Positions 18,231 through 28,335 of a DNA stretch of 64,000 bases are shown piece after piece. Origin of the DNA: Pelomonas sp. SE-A7 (GTDB lineage Bacteria; Pseudomonadota; Gammaproteobacteria; Burkholderiales; Burkholderiaceae_C); the NCBI RefSeq assembly GCF_030345705.1, contig NZ_JAUASW010000001.1, positions 2,356,001 to 2,420,000 of the forward strand, in the 5' to 3' direction. Each line of letters opens with the position of its first letter. The stretch's first letter is position 1. The notes beneath the pieces were generated by a model, which was not told the origin of the DNA, made no database searches, and was given only the letters and a program-made list of their open reading frames with translations. The position numbers were made by a program, and so were the translations under genes.

Positions 18231-18289
18231 CAACCCTTGGTATCCTCGACGCCACCGAGGAAGCGCCGAATCGCGAGAATGCAGCCACC

Positions 18290-18703
18290 ATGATGTCCGT
18301 CGCCGTCCAAGCCGAAGCCGAAGTCCTGCTGGTCGAGGACAACCCGATCAACCAGGTCGTGGCCCTGGAGTTCCTCAAGCTGATGGGACTGCAGAGCCGC
18401 CTGGCCCAGGACGGCCTGGAAGCGATGGAGCAATGCCGCTTCAAGGCGCCGGACCTGGTGCTGATGGACATTCAGATGCCGGGCATGGACGGCCTGGAAT
18501 GCGCGCGCCGGCTGCGCGAGCTGCAGCGCCAGGGCCAGATGGCGCATTTCCCCATCCTCGCGCTGACCGCCCATGCGCTGGAGACCGACGTGCTGGCCAG
18601 CATGAACGCCGGCATGGACGAGCACCTGACCAAGCCGCTGGACTTCGCCGCGCTGCGCAACCGTTTGTCACGCTGGCTCAAGCTGCCGGGCGGCAACGAC
18701 TGA
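18290..18703 (+). CDS. REC-only response regulator
   Basis: This 137-residue protein is a single receiver domain with no output domain. The acidic pair is in LLVEDNPINQ, the phospho-acceptor Asp is in LVLMDIQMPGMDG, the conserved Thr is in ALTAHA and the Lys is in LTKPLD. The sequence most resembles receiver domains of hybrid kinases such as the CHASE2 kinase at 198-2912, so it may act as a phosphate shuttle or sink in a phosphorelay. ATG at 18293 is an alternative start. It lies divergent from uvrA and 21 bases ahead of the nitronate monooxygenase-like gene. Confidence 0.88.
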   Translation: MMSVAVQAEAEVLLVEDNPINQVVALEFLKLMGLQSRLAQDGLEAMEQCRFKAPDLVLMDIQMPGMDGLECARRLRELQRQGQMAHFPILALTAHALETDVLASMNAGMDEHLTKPLDFAALRNRLSRWLKLPGGND

Positions 18704-18724
18704 CCCCCGGGTAGGCGCCACACC

Positions 18725-19747
18725 ATGAGCTGGCTGGGTTGCGAGCTGCCACTGATCCAGGCCCCGATGGCCGGGTCGCAGACCAGCCGCCTGGCCATCG
18801 CGGTCTGCCAGGCCGGCGCCATAGGCTCGCTGCCGGCGGCCATGCTCAGCCCCGACCGCCTGCGCGCCGAGTTGCAGGCCCTGCGCGCGGCCACCGACAA
18901 GCCCTTCAATCTCAACTTCTTCTGCCACCGGCCTCCGCCACCCAATGCCGAGCGCGAGGCGCAATGGCTGAGCCGGCTCGGCCCCTACTACGCCGAACAT
19001 GGCATAGCCGCGGCCAGCATCCCCCACGGCCCGGGCCGTGCGCCGTTCAGCGCCGAGCTGGCCGAGCTGATCGCCGAATTCAAGCCGCCGGTGCTGAGCT
19101 TCCATTTCGGCCTGCCCGATCCGCTGCTGCTGGCCCGCGTCAAGCAATGGGGCGCCATGGTGCTGTCCACGGCCACCACCGTGGAAGAGGCGCGCTGGCT
19201 GGAGGAGCATGGCGCCGACGCCGTGATCGCCCAGGGTCTGGAGGCCGGCGGCCATCGCGGCCATTTCCTCAGCCCCGACCTCAGCCGCCAGCAGGGCCTG
19301 TTCGCCTTGCTGCCCCAGGTCGTCGCCGCCGTGAAAGTGCCGGTGATCGCGGCCGGCGGCATTGCCGACGCGGCCGGCGTGAGGGCCGCCCTTGCCCTGG
19401 GCGCCTCGGCCGCGCAGGTCGGCAGCGCCTACCTGCTCTGCGACGAATGCGAGACCAGCGCCATCCACCGCGCCGCGCTGCAGAGCCCCGCGGCCGGCCA
19501 TACAACGCTGACGCATTTGTTCACCGGCCGCCCAGCGCGCGGCATCGTCAACCGGCTGATGCGCGAACTGGGGCCGATGTCCGAGCCGGTGCCCGAGTTC
19601 CCGCTGGCCACTTCGGCGATTGCACCGCTGCGCGCTGCGGCCGAGGCCCGCGGCAAGGGTGACTTCTCGCCGCTGTGGGCCGGCCAGAACCTGAGCGGCT
19701 GCCGGCCTGTGCCGGCCGGTGAATTGACCCGCTCGCTGGCGCCCTGA
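18725..19747 (+). CDS. nitronate monooxygenase-like FMN-dependent oxidoreductase
   Basis: This 340-residue TIM-barrel flavoprotein is of the 2-nitropropane dioxygenase family. Visible family features are the N-terminal PLIQAPMAGSQT, the active-site region AQGLEAGGHRGHF with the conserved histidine, and the FMN phosphate-binding segments VIAAGGIADAAGVRAAL and GASAAQVGSAYL. Members oxidise alkyl nitronates such as propionate 3-nitronate, and some are NADH:quinone reductases; the exact activity here is inferred. It lies 21 bases downstream of the REC regulator and may share its transcript. Confidence 0.87.
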   Translation: MSWLGCELPLIQAPMAGSQTSRLAIAVCQAGAIGSLPAAMLSPDRLRAELQALRAATDKPFNLNFFCHRPPPPNAEREAQWLSRLGPYYAEHGIAAASIPHGPGRAPFSAELAELIAEFKPPVLSFHFGLPDPLLLARVKQWGAMVLSTATTVEEARWLEEHGADAVIAQGLEAGGHRGHFLSPDLSRQQGLFALLPQVVAAVKVPVIAAGGIADAAGVRAALALGASAAQVGSAYLLCDECETSAIHRAALQSPAAGHTTLTHLFTGRPARGIVNRLMRELGPMSEPVPEFPLATSAIAPLRAAAEARGKGDFSPLWAGQNLSGCRPVPAGELTRSLAP

Positions 19748-19768
19748 CCCCTGGGCCGGTGACAGACC

Positions 19769-19798
19769 TTGCCGGCGCGCAGGCCGCAGGCCTATGCT
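19769..19798 (+). promoter_or_regulatory. candidate sigma-70 promoter
   Basis: TTGCCG (19769-19774) and TATGCT (19793-19798) are separated by 18 bases, just ahead of the solute-binding protein gene. The ATG at 19794 would lie inside the -10 box, which argues for one of the later in-frame ATGs as the real start. Confidence 0.35.
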
Positions 19799-19805
19799 CG
19801 GCACC

Positions 19806-20603
19806 ATGTTGCCGGCCATGCCCATCAGAGCCCTGGTGCTGCTGGTCCTGCTTTGCCTTGCAGCAAGTGCCCCCCGGGCACAAGCTCCCAATGGCGAGAG
19901 TCCGCGGCTGCTGCGCATCTGCATCGGCGATTCCGCCATCCCGCCCTACCTGAACAACGACCCCAAACACCTGGGCCGCGCCGAGCGGTTGATGGTCGAG
20001 GCCGGGCGCGCGCTGGACCTGGGCGTGGTGCTGCAACGCTACCCGTTCCGCCGCTGCCGCCAGATGATGCAGGCCGGCGACAGCGACTTCATCCTCGCCG
20101 GCGTGACGCCCGAAAACCTGATCGAGTACCAGTTCCCCATGAAGGCCGGTGTGCTCGACCCCGAGCGCAGGATGGCCCGCCTGAACCTGGTCTGGCTGCG
20201 CCGGCCCGAAAGCCGCCTCGACTGGGACGGCAAGCAGATGGTGGGCGAGCTGCCCAAGAACCGGCCGCTGCTGGTCGGCACCCGGGCCAGCCAGCGCATC
20301 GCCTCCTCGTCCGCGGCCCAGCTCGGCTACGACGTGGACGACAAGGCCATCACGGCAGCGGCCGTGCTGCGCATGCTGGCCGTAGGCCGGGTCGACGTGG
20401 TGCTGGGCCTGCAGGAAGAAATGGAGATGGCCCTGGCCGATCCCACCACCAAGCCGCTGGTCGTGATGCCGCGGCCGCTGCAGCGCCAGGACTTCTACGT
20501 GGTGACCATCAGCAAGCCCTCGGCCAGCCTCGCTCCGTTGATAGAGCGCTTCTGGAACGCCCTGGCCAAGCTCAGGGAACAGCCCGAGTTCATGCGCGAC
20601 TGA
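19806..20603 (+). CDS. periplasmic solute-binding-like protein (SBP family 3 type)
   Basis: A secreted protein of about 265 residues with an N-terminal signal peptide (IRALVLLVLLCLAASAPRAQA) and a two-lobed amino-acid-binding-protein-like body. It opens with RLLRICIGDSAIPPY and contains RYPFRRCRQMMQAGDSDFIL. No permease or ATPase gene accompanies it, so it may act as an accessory sensor or scavenging protein, not as part of a standard ABC importer. In-frame ATGs at 19794, 19806 and 19818 are all possible starts. The convergent kinase gene begins its stop codon nine bases beyond. Confidence 0.75.
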   Translation: MLPAMPIRALVLLVLLCLAASAPRAQAPNGESPRLLRICIGDSAIPPYLNNDPKHLGRAERLMVEAGRALDLGVVLQRYPFRRCRQMMQAGDSDFILAGVTPENLIEYQFPMKAGVLDPERRMARLNLVWLRRPESRLDWDGKQMVGELPKNRPLLVGTRASQRIASSSAAQLGYDVDDKAITAAAVLRMLAVGRVDVVLGLQEEMEMALADPTTKPLVVMPRPLQRQDFYVVTISKPSASLAPLIERFWNALAKLREQPEFMRD

Positions 20604-20611
20604 GCCCAGGC

Positions 20612-21784
20612 TCAGAACACCAGCACGAAGCCCGCCCCGCCTTCGACCGGCCGCACATGGCGCACGCGGCCGCCCATGCCGTTGACCAGCTGGCGCACCA
20701 CGGTCAGGCCTATGCCCTGGCCGCCCTCGCGGGCGCTGAAGAAGGGCAGGAAGATCTGGCGCTCCAGCCCGGCCGGCACCCCGGGGCCGTTGTCGCGCAC
20801 GCTGAGCATCAGCCGACCGCCGCGGCCCTGGTGGGCCTGCAGCCAGACCCGCGGCTGGCGCAGCCCGGCCGTGGCCTGCTCGGCATTGCTGAGCAGGGCC
20901 AGCAGGGCCTGTTCCAGCTGGCCTTCGTCCGCCATCAGGCGCAGGCCCTGGGTCTGCCCCACTTCGAAGCGGGCCTCGCCACCGCGTGCGGCCCAGGCCG
21001 GCGCAATAGCCTGCTGCAGGCGAGCGAAGAGCAGGCCCAGGTCCACCGGTGCCAGCTGCGGTGCCGGCCAGCGGCTGACCTGGCGGTAGGTGGCGACGAA
21101 GCCGGCCAGGCTTTCGGCGCGATGGGCGATGGCATCCAGCGCGAGGCGCAGCTCGTCGGCCGCGTCCGGTTCGTCGAGCAGCTGCCGCGCCGTCTGGCTG
21201 AGGCTCTGGATGGGCGTCAGCGAATTCATGATCTCGTGGGTCAGCACCTGCACCAGCTGCTGCCAGGCCTGCAGCGACTCGGTCTCCAGCTCATGCTCCA
21301 AGGGCACCAGGGCCAGCAGCATCTCGGCACGACCGGCGATGGACAGCGGCTGGCGGCGCAGCAGCCAGCGCTCGGCACCGCGTTCGGTATCGAGCAGGAC
21401 CGGGCCGCTGCTCGTAGCCTCGCGCAGCAGGGTCTGCAGGGCCCTGGCATCGCGCACGCCGCCGGGCGCCGCGAGGCGGCGCGCGCGGCTGCTCAGGGGT
21501 TGCAGGCGCTCGCCTTCGAGCACCCAGGCCGCGACCGGCAGATGCTCGAGCCGGGTCTGCAGCAGCAGCTCCAGATCGGGTGATCGCCGCGGCTCGGGTT
21601 CCGCCGAGGGCAGCAGCACCGGCTCGCGCCGAGCGCGCAGCGGCCAGGCCGACGCCAGGCCCACAAGGGCCAGTACCGCGCCACTGACCCATCCGCGCGA
21701 GCTGCCGCCGGCCCAGGCCACAGTGGCGCCGGCGGCACTCCAGCACAGCGCTGCGGCGAGCAGACGCCAGGCTTCAGAGCCCAT
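20612..21784 (-). CDS. membrane sensor histidine kinase, NtrY-like
   Basis: This 390-residue kinase has two N-terminal membrane helices (about 5-50), a short sensory region, and a HisKA region with the H-box THEIMNSLTPIQSLSQTA typical of NtrY-like kinases. The HATPase_c domain has ALLSNAEQA (N-box), VRDNGPGVP and GGQGIGLTVV. Its ATG at 21784 overlaps the end of the regulator gene by 11 bases, so the pair is translationally coupled with the regulator first. Its likely partner is the Fis-type regulator upstream. The signal is unknown. Confidence 0.9.
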   Translation of the reverse strand: MGSEAWRLLAAALCWSAAGATVAWAGGSSRGWVSGAVLALVGLASAWPLRARREPVLLPSAEPEPRRSPDLELLLQTRLEHLPVAAWVLEGERLQPLSSRARRLAAPGGVRDARALQTLLREATSSGPVLLDTERGAERWLLRRQPLSIAGRAEMLLALVPLEHELETESLQAWQQLVQVLTHEIMNSLTPIQSLSQTARQLLDEPDAADELRLALDAIAHRAESLAGFVATYRQVSRWPAPQLAPVDLGLLFARLQQAIAPAWAARGGEARFEVGQTQGLRLMADEGQLEQALLALLSNAEQATAGLRQPRVWLQAHQGRGGRLMLSVRDNGPGVPAGLERQIFLPFFSAREGGQGIGLTVVRQLVNGMGGRVRHVRPVEGGAGFVLVF

Positions 21785-22364
21785 GCTTCTCCAGCCTTCG
21801 ATACAGGGCTGCGCGCGACAGCCCCAGCTGGCGCGCCGCCTCGCTGAGATTGCCTTCAGAGGCTGCCACGGCCGCCACCAGGGCGGCCCGCTCCTGCGCC
21901 GCCAGCGAGCGCGGGCTGCCGGCCATCGATTCAAGGCTCGCCGTCGTCGTCGTGGTCTCGGACTCGACGCTGCCCTGCAAGGCCTCGCGGCAGGTCGCCA
22001 CCAGGCGCACGTTGTCCCAGGGCTTGGTGATGAAGTCGAAGGCGCCGCGGCGCAGGGCCTGCACCGCCAGTTCGATCTCCGCATAGGCGGTCATCACGAC
22101 CACGCGCGGCGGCTTCGGCCGCGCCAGTGCTTCCGACAGCAGGCGCAGGCCTTGCTCGCCGTCGGTGCGGCCGGGGCCGAAGTTCATGTCCAGCAGCAGC
22201 AGACCCGGCTGCAGGCGCTCCAGCGCGGCCGGCAGTTCGGCCGGGCGACGCAGGCAGTGCAGCGGCGCCACACGGCGCTGCAAAAGCAGTTGCGCGGCGA
22301 GCCCCACGTCGGGGTCGTCGTCGAGCAGCAGGATGGACGAGTGGGAAGCAACGGGGCCGTTCAC
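21774..22364 (-). CDS. response regulator with REC and Fis-type DNA-binding domain
   Basis: This 196-residue regulator has an N-terminal receiver (SILLLDDDPDVG; phospho-Asp in LLLLDMNFG; conserved Lys in FITKPWDN) and a C-terminal Fis/NtrC-type helix-turn-helix (EGNLSEAARQLGLSRAALYRRLEKHG). There is no AAA+ domain, so it does not activate sigma-54. It resembles the regulators that accompany HlyD/ABC/FtsX export operons in Xanthomonadaceae and Burkholderiales. GTG at 22364 is the most plausible start, although no strong ribosome site is visible. A dyad 42 bases upstream recurs before the export operon at 23.8 kb. Confidence 0.87.
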   Translation of the reverse strand: MNGPVASHSSILLLDDDPDVGLAAQLLLQRRVAPLHCLRRPAELPAALERLQPGLLLLDMNFGPGRTDGEQGLRLLSEALARPKPPRVVVMTAYAEIELAVQALRRGAFDFITKPWDNVRLVATCREALQGSVESETTTTTASLESMAGSPRSLAAQERAALVAAVAASEGNLSEAARQLGLSRAALYRRLEKHGL

Positions 22365-22405
22365 GCGCGCATCATCGCAGGCAGCTGCCGCACTGGTCAG
22401 GGGAG

Positions 22406-22421
22406 CGTCCGGAAACGAACA
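22406..22421. promoter_or_regulatory. candidate operator of the Fis-type regulator (copy 1)
   Basis: CGTCCG-GAAA-CGAACA lies just upstream of the regulator start. It matches the copy at 23790-23805 in 14 of 16 positions, and both are preceded by GGTCAGGG 10-14 bases away. The dyad form is (T/C)GTCCG-N4-CGAACA. Autoregulation of the two-component genes is inferred. Confidence 0.5.
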
Positions 22422-22449
22422 GGGCGGACGCCTCGCGACGTCCGCCCTG
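22420..22449 (-). terminator. rho-independent-like hairpin after the metalloprotease gene
   Basis: CAGGGCGGACG and CGTCCGCCCTG form a perfect 11-base stem with an eight-base loop, 16 bases after the metalloprotease stop codon. On the minus strand it is followed by TTCGTTTCC, a modest T-rich tail. It separates the metalloprotease from the two-component genes. Confidence 0.6.
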
Positions 22450-22464
22450 CCGGTCAGCCTTGGG

Positions 22465-23637
22465 TCAGGCCTTGCCGGCGCGACGCCGCGAGCCGAAGGC
22501 CAGGCCGGCCAGGCCGAGCCCCAGCAGGGCCATGGTCGAGGGCTCGGGCACATTGAACTCGGCGTAGATGTCGGCCGTGCTGCGCAGGTACTGCGGGTTG
22601 GCCATCACGTCCACGCTGGTGTTCCAGCCGATGGCATCGAAGGCTGCCAGGTCCAGGGCCGACACCTCGTCCATCTTGCCGCCGCAGATGTAGGGGTTCA
22701 TCGTGCCGAGGAAGTTGGAGCATGGGGCCTGCTGGTTGGGTTCCTTCCAGTGCGAGGCCTGGTTGCCGTCGCCGTTGATCGGGCCGGTCGAGAAGTAGCC
22801 GCCGTAGAAGGCCGAGACGCCGCCATCGAGCGAGAAATACGCGTCGGTCACGGGCGCCCAGTCCAGCTGGCCGGGTGCGCCGTAGCGGAACATGTCGAGG
22901 CCGTAGGCCCACCAGGCGCCGTCCACCCGGCCCCCATAGCCGTCGGAATAGTCGAAGTCGTCGGCACCGCTGACGAAGCCCAGCGCATGGCCGATCTCAT
23001 GGATCGCCACGCCGACGAAGTCGATGTAGCCCGACTTGATGCCGTCGGTCGGGTCGAAGTCGAAGGCGTACTGGTTGGAGAACAGGATGCGGGCATCGAT
23101 GGTGCCCGGTGCGAAGTTCGCGCCCAGTGCCTTGGCATTGGCGGTGGTCAGGGCCAGGGTGCTGTTGATCGCATCGTCCGGTGCGAGGCGCTTGCCGGCG
23201 CTGACGTCGATGCCCAGGCCCGGCGTCAGGTAGCCCGGCACCAGGGCCGACACGCCACCGTTCACATTCAGCGGCGAGAGGTTGCTCACAGCCAGGGCAT
23301 CCAGAGCACTGTTCCCGGTGGCGGCCAGGGCCCCGTAGTAGGCATCGATGGGCAGGAACTCCAGCAAGTTGGAGTTGGTGCCGCCGAGCACCCCCGGGTC
23401 CAGCTTGGCGTAACCCACGTTGATCTCGATCTTGGCGTCGTTGGTCAGCACCGACTCCCAGTACTTGGCAGCGATCTTGAAGCCCTTCTCGGCCTTGGTA
23501 CCGGTCACGGCGGCATTGCCACCCAGGTCATGGAGAACGATCTCCACGGCACTGGCCGGACCGGCAAAAAGCGCGGCAGCAGCAGCCACCGAGGCTGCGA
23601 TCAGTGAGGTCTTGAAAGAAGAAAACGTGCGCGACAA
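22465..23637 (-). CDS. secreted PEP-CTERM metalloprotease (NF038122-like)
   Basis: This 390-residue exported protein has a signal peptide (SLIAASVAAAAALFAGPASA), a zinc-metalloprotease motif IHEIGHALGFVSG, and a C-terminal PEP-CTERM sorting signal: VPEPSTMALLGLGLAGLAF followed by an arginine-rich tail. PEP-CTERM proteins are processed by an exosortase (EpsH/XrtA) and usually reach the cell surface or exopolysaccharide matrix. No exosortase gene is in this window. HEIGHALGF fits a metzincin-like active site (HExxHxxGF). It sits between the two-component genes and their probable export targets but is separated by a terminator. Confidence 0.85.
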   Translation of the reverse strand: MSRTFSSFKTSLIAASVAAAAALFAGPASAVEIVLHDLGGNAAVTGTKAEKGFKIAAKYWESVLTNDAKIEINVGYAKLDPGVLGGTNSNLLEFLPIDAYYGALAATGNSALDALAVSNLSPLNVNGGVSALVPGYLTPGLGIDVSAGKRLAPDDAINSTLALTTANAKALGANFAPGTIDARILFSNQYAFDFDPTDGIKSGYIDFVGVAIHEIGHALGFVSGADDFDYSDGYGGRVDGAWWAYGLDMFRYGAPGQLDWAPVTDAYFSLDGGVSAFYGGYFSTGPINGDGNQASHWKEPNQQAPCSNFLGTMNPYICGGKMDEVSALDLAAFDAIGWNTSVDVMANPQYLRSTADIYAEFNVPEPSTMALLGLGLAGLAFGSRRRAGKA

Positions 23638-23789
23638 GGTGGACTCCAGCCCTAGTTTTTTGGTCGGCGGATGCTATTCGCACAATCCGTGGGCAAACGA
23701 GGGAAAAACACTGCCACCCCCTCATCCGGGTGTCCGGCCTGGACAGACCGGGGCCGGCTGAGCTAGCCCAACATCGGTCAGGGAACCGC

Positions 23790-23805
23790 TGTCCGGAATC
23801 GAACA
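23790..23805. promoter_or_regulatory. candidate operator of the Fis-type regulator (copy 2)
   Basis: TGTCCG-GAAT-CGAACA is a near-perfect dyad (arms TGTYCG) upstream of the HlyD/ABC/FtsX operon. It shares sequence and flanking GGTCAGGG with the copy in front of the response regulator at 22406. This links the two-component pair to the export operon, by inference. Confidence 0.5.
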
Positions 23806-23907
23806 GGGGCCTGTGCCGGCAACGCCAGGCCGGCGATGCTGCCGTCCGTGACCTCCAAGCATCCTCCTTCCCTGCACACCGTCCCGCCGCTGGCCAGCGG
23901 CGCGGCC

Positions 23908-25130
23908 ATGGACCGAGTCGTGCCGCCGCCACACCGAGGCCTGGCCATGAAGCTGGCGCGGGCCGGCCTGGCGCTGCTGGCCGTGGGAATGGTCGCGGTC
24001 CTGGTCGCCAAGCTGCGCGAGCCTGCCTTGCGCAAGGTCGAGACGCCGCAGCTGGCCGCGGTCGAAGCCGGCGAGTTCCGTGACGAGCTGCCTTTGCGTG
24101 CCCGGGTCGAGCCGCTGCGCTCTGTGCAGCTGGATGCCACCGAAGCCGGACGGGTCGAAGCCGTGCTGGTGCGCGACGGCGAGGTGGTGCAGGCCGGTGT
24201 GCCGCTGTACCGCTTGCACAGCCCCGAGCAGGAACAGCTGCTGATGCAACGCAGTGCCGAGGTCGCCCAGCAGATGGCCAATGCCTCGGTGCAGCGCAGT
24301 GCCCTGGCCTCCAGCCTGGCGCAGAACCGGCGCGAGCTGCTGCAATTGCAGGCGGCCGCCCAGCAGGCCGAGGCCGAGCTGAAGCGCCAGAACGAGCTGG
24401 CCGCGTCGGGCTTCATCACCCAGTCGGCCCTGGAACAGGTGCAGCGCCAGCAAAGGCTGGCCCGCGAGCTGCTGGTCCAGGCCCGCGAAGACCAGCGCCT
24501 CGAGGCCGAGACACGCGCCCAGTCCCAGGCCGAGATGGACAGTGCCGTGCGCCGCCTGCAGGGTGGACTCAAGCTGATCGAGAAGGCGCAGCAACGGCTG
24601 CTGCAGCGGGCGCCGATCGCCGGCCAGCTCAGCGGGTTCAGCCTGCAGGTGGGCGCCAGCGTGCGCCCCGGCGACCGCCTGGGCCGCATCGACGATGCCG
24701 AGGGCGGCCTGCAACTGGCCGCCGAGGTGGACGAGTACTACCTGCCGCGGCTGCGCACCGGCCTGGCCGCCACCACCGAGGGCCGCGGCCGCTTGCAGCT
24801 GGCCCAGACCCTGCCCCAGGTGCAGGGCGGCAAGGTGCGCGTGCTGCTGCGCTGGAACGGCGAGGCTGCACCGGTCGGTCTGCGCGCCGGCCAGGCCGTG
24901 GAGCTGCGGCTGCAGCTCAGCGAGGCCACGGCGCAGGCCCTGGTGCTGCCCGATGGCCCCGGCGTGCAGAGCCGGCTCTATGTGCGCGAAGGCAGCGAGC
25001 TGCGTTTGCGCGAGGTGCATCTCGGCCGACGGGCGGCCGGCCGCGTCGAAGTCCTGTCCGGTCTCAAGGCCGGCGACCAGGTGCTGATCTCCCAACCTCC
25101 TCCCGATGCCCAGGAAAGGCTCGCGCTTCC

Positions 25131-25134
<4 letters not shown>
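23908..25134 (+). CDS. HlyD/MacA-like periplasmic adaptor of an ABC export system
   Basis: A protein of about 408 residues with one N-terminal membrane helix (MKLARAGLALLAVGMVAVLV), a lipoyl/barrel-sandwich half (LPLRARVEPLRSVQLDATEAGRVEAVLVRDGEVV) and a long helical hairpin rich in Gln, Glu and Ala (about 100-220). The second lipoyl half and a beta-barrel follow. It bridges the inner-membrane ABC exporter to an outer-membrane channel. In-frame ATGs at 23836 and 23947 are alternatives. The stop overlaps the ATPase start by four bases (ATGA). Confidence 0.87.
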
Positions 25135-25813
<679 letters not shown>

Positions 25814-25817
<4 letters not shown>

Positions 25818-28249
25818 AGGCCCTGCTGATTGCCGCACTGCGCAATCTGCGCGCCCGGCCGGGCCCCTCGCTGGTGGCCCTCTTCGGCCTCGGCCTGGCC
25901 CTCGCCGCCTGCCTGCTGATGGGCCTGCTGGCGCTGGCCCTCTCGAGCACCTCGCCCGACATCCGCGATCCTGCCCGCGTCGTGGTGCTCGACTTCAAGG
26001 GCAATCCCCCTGGCATGCCCAGCCCCTGGTTCACGCGTTCGCCGGTCGCCTTCGGCGAACTGCTGAAGGCCCGCCAGCTGCCGCTGGAGAACATCGCCCG
26101 GGCGGCGCCCGGCTGGCTGGACACCCGCATGGAAGGCATCGTGCAGCCACTGGCCATGCTGCTGGTCGATCCCGAACTGGTTCCCCTGCTGGGCCTGCGC
26201 GCCCTGCACGGCACCCTGCCCGGCACCTTGACGCAGAAGGACGCCATCGCCCTCACCCCGTCCACGGTGCGCATGTTGTGGGGCGAGCTGCCGCCGCAGC
26301 AGGCCCTCGGCCGCACACTGGACCTGGAGGGCCGGGTCGTGACGGTCACCGCCATCGTCCCGGAGCCGGATCCGCGCGCCCCGCTGGCGACCTACCGCGC
26401 CATCGCCGGCTTCGACTCGCTGGCCAATCCCATGGACGAGGAAACCCGCCAGGAAGTCTTCAACATGAACGGCCGGGTGTTCGCCCGGCTGGGAGCCGGC
26501 GTCAGTGCGGCCCAGGTGGGCCCCTGGATGCGCGAGGCCTTCCTCGCCAGCCCCGCCTTCAAGAAGCTGCCGCCGGAATGGAGCGCCGGCCGCGAGGCCG
26601 CCTATTTCCGCGGTCTGCCGCTGACCGAACTGCCTTTCGAGGGCGAGGAGAACGAGCTGCGCTGGAACGCGCTCGCCGCCGTCGGTGGCGCCTCGGCGCT
26701 GCTGCTGGTGATGGCCGCGCTGAACCTCCTGAGCCTGCAGAGCGCCACGCTCCTGCAGCGCCAGCGCGAGACTGCCCTGCGCCGCAGCCTCGGCGCCGCC
26801 GGGCCGCATCTGCTGCGGCTCTGGGGCCTTGAAACCGGCCTGCTGCTGCTGGCCAGCGGCGCCCTGGCCCTGCTGCTGGCCTGGATGCTGGCGCCATCGG
26901 TGGCCGGCGTGCTGGGCCTGGCCCCGAGCCACCCGGTGGCCGATCCGATTCCACTCGAAATCTGGCTGGGCTTGGCGGGCGTGCTGCTGGTGCTGCTGCC
27001 GCTGACCCTGGGCCTGCCCGCCTGGCAGGCGCTGCGTCGTGCGCCGGCACCGGCCCTGCAAGGCCGCACGGCCAGCGAAGGTCCCTGGGGCCGCCGTGTG
27101 CGCCAAGGCCTGCTGTCCCTGCAGCTCGGTGGCGCCCTGCTACTGCTGGTGATGACCGGCGTGCTGGGCCTGCAGCAGCACCACCTGATCAGCGCCGACC
27201 GCGGCTATCAGCTCGAGAACCGGCTGTACCTGGGGCTGAACGTCAATCCGGCCAAGCTGCCCGAACTGCAGGGCCTGCTCGACGGCCTGAGCACGCATCC
27301 GGCCATCCGGCACTGGGCCTTCAGCAGCATGCGGCCGGCGCGCGATTTCGGCCCCGGCCGGCTTGAGCACTACAGCAATGCGGCCCGGCAGACACAGCTG
27401 GTCGGGGTCGCCACCGTGTCGGCCAGCTTCTTCGACACCTACGGCATGAAGCTGCTGGCCGGCCAGCCGGTGAAGTGGCAGCCGGTCGCCGACGAGTCGG
27501 CCGAGCGGCCGGTGATCATCGATACCAAGGCCGCCCAGGCCCTGGGCTTCAAGACACCACAGGCAGCGATCGGTGCCCTGCTGAATGGCGGCGGCGCCTT
27601 CCTCCAGTCCGGCGAAAGCAGGCCGCGACGCGTGGTCGGTGTGGTCGGCCAGGTCAACCTGGAGTCGGCACGCGAGCCGGCCCGGCCCATGGTGTTCCAG
27701 CTCAGCGAGGCGCCGCAATGGGACATCACAGTCCACGGCAACGACATGGCCTCGCTGCAGCAGGCCGTCGCCGAGCTCTGGAAGCGCCACGGCCCGGCGA
27801 TCCGCCACACGGTCGAGCGGGTCGACGCGCAGCGTGCGGCCGCCTACGAGCAGGAGGCGGTCTTCGCCTGGACCCTGGCCGTGGTCGCCCTGCTGGCTGT
27901 GGTCGTCGCCATGCTGGGAGCCTATGCCCTAGTGGCCGACACCCTGCGCCGCCGTCGCACCGAACTGGTCCTGCGGCGCCTGCATGGCGCCAGCCATGCG
28001 GCCATCGCGCTGCGCCTCGCACGCGAGTTCGCCTGGCCGCTCGGTCTGGCCGCCCTGGCGGGCCTGCCACTGGCCGGACTGCTGGGCCGGAGGTTCCTGG
28101 CCGGCTTCGTCGACCGGGTGGACCTGGTGACCGGCCTGACCCTGCCCATGCTGACCGGCCTGCTGGTGCTGGGCTGCGTGGTCACCCTGGCCGCCGCCCG
28201 CCACCTGGGGCTGGCCCTGCGTCTGCGCCCCATCGAGGCCTTGCGCTGA
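25814..28249 (+). CDS. FtsX-type ABC permease with two FtsX domains
   Basis: This 811-residue inner-membrane permease has an N-terminal helix (PSLVALFGLGLALAACLLMGLLALAL), a periplasmic MacB_PCD-like domain, and a first FtsX three-helix block near 285-405. It continues with a further helix and periplasmic domain (about 435-660), then a final three-helix block near 680-800. Permeases of this size work as duplicated MacB-type units. With the adaptor and ATPase it should form a tripartite efflux pump for an unknown amphiphile, peptide or antibiotic. Regulation by the nearby kinase/Fis-type regulator pair is likely. Confidence 0.9.
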
Positions 28250-28277
28250 GCTCGCTTCGCGGCCCACCAGGGACCGC

Positions 28278-28305
28278 TTGACACGCGTCGTTTTTTGGTT
28301 AGCAT
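28278..28305 (+). promoter_or_regulatory. sigma-70 promoter
   Basis: A perfect -35 TTGACA (28278-28283) and a -10 TAGCAT (28300-28305) are separated by 16 bases. They lie 31 bases upstream of the small membrane protein gene at 28336. Confidence 0.6.
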
Positions 28306-28335
28306 CCGCGCCCTTATCCACCTCCCTGGCGCCGC

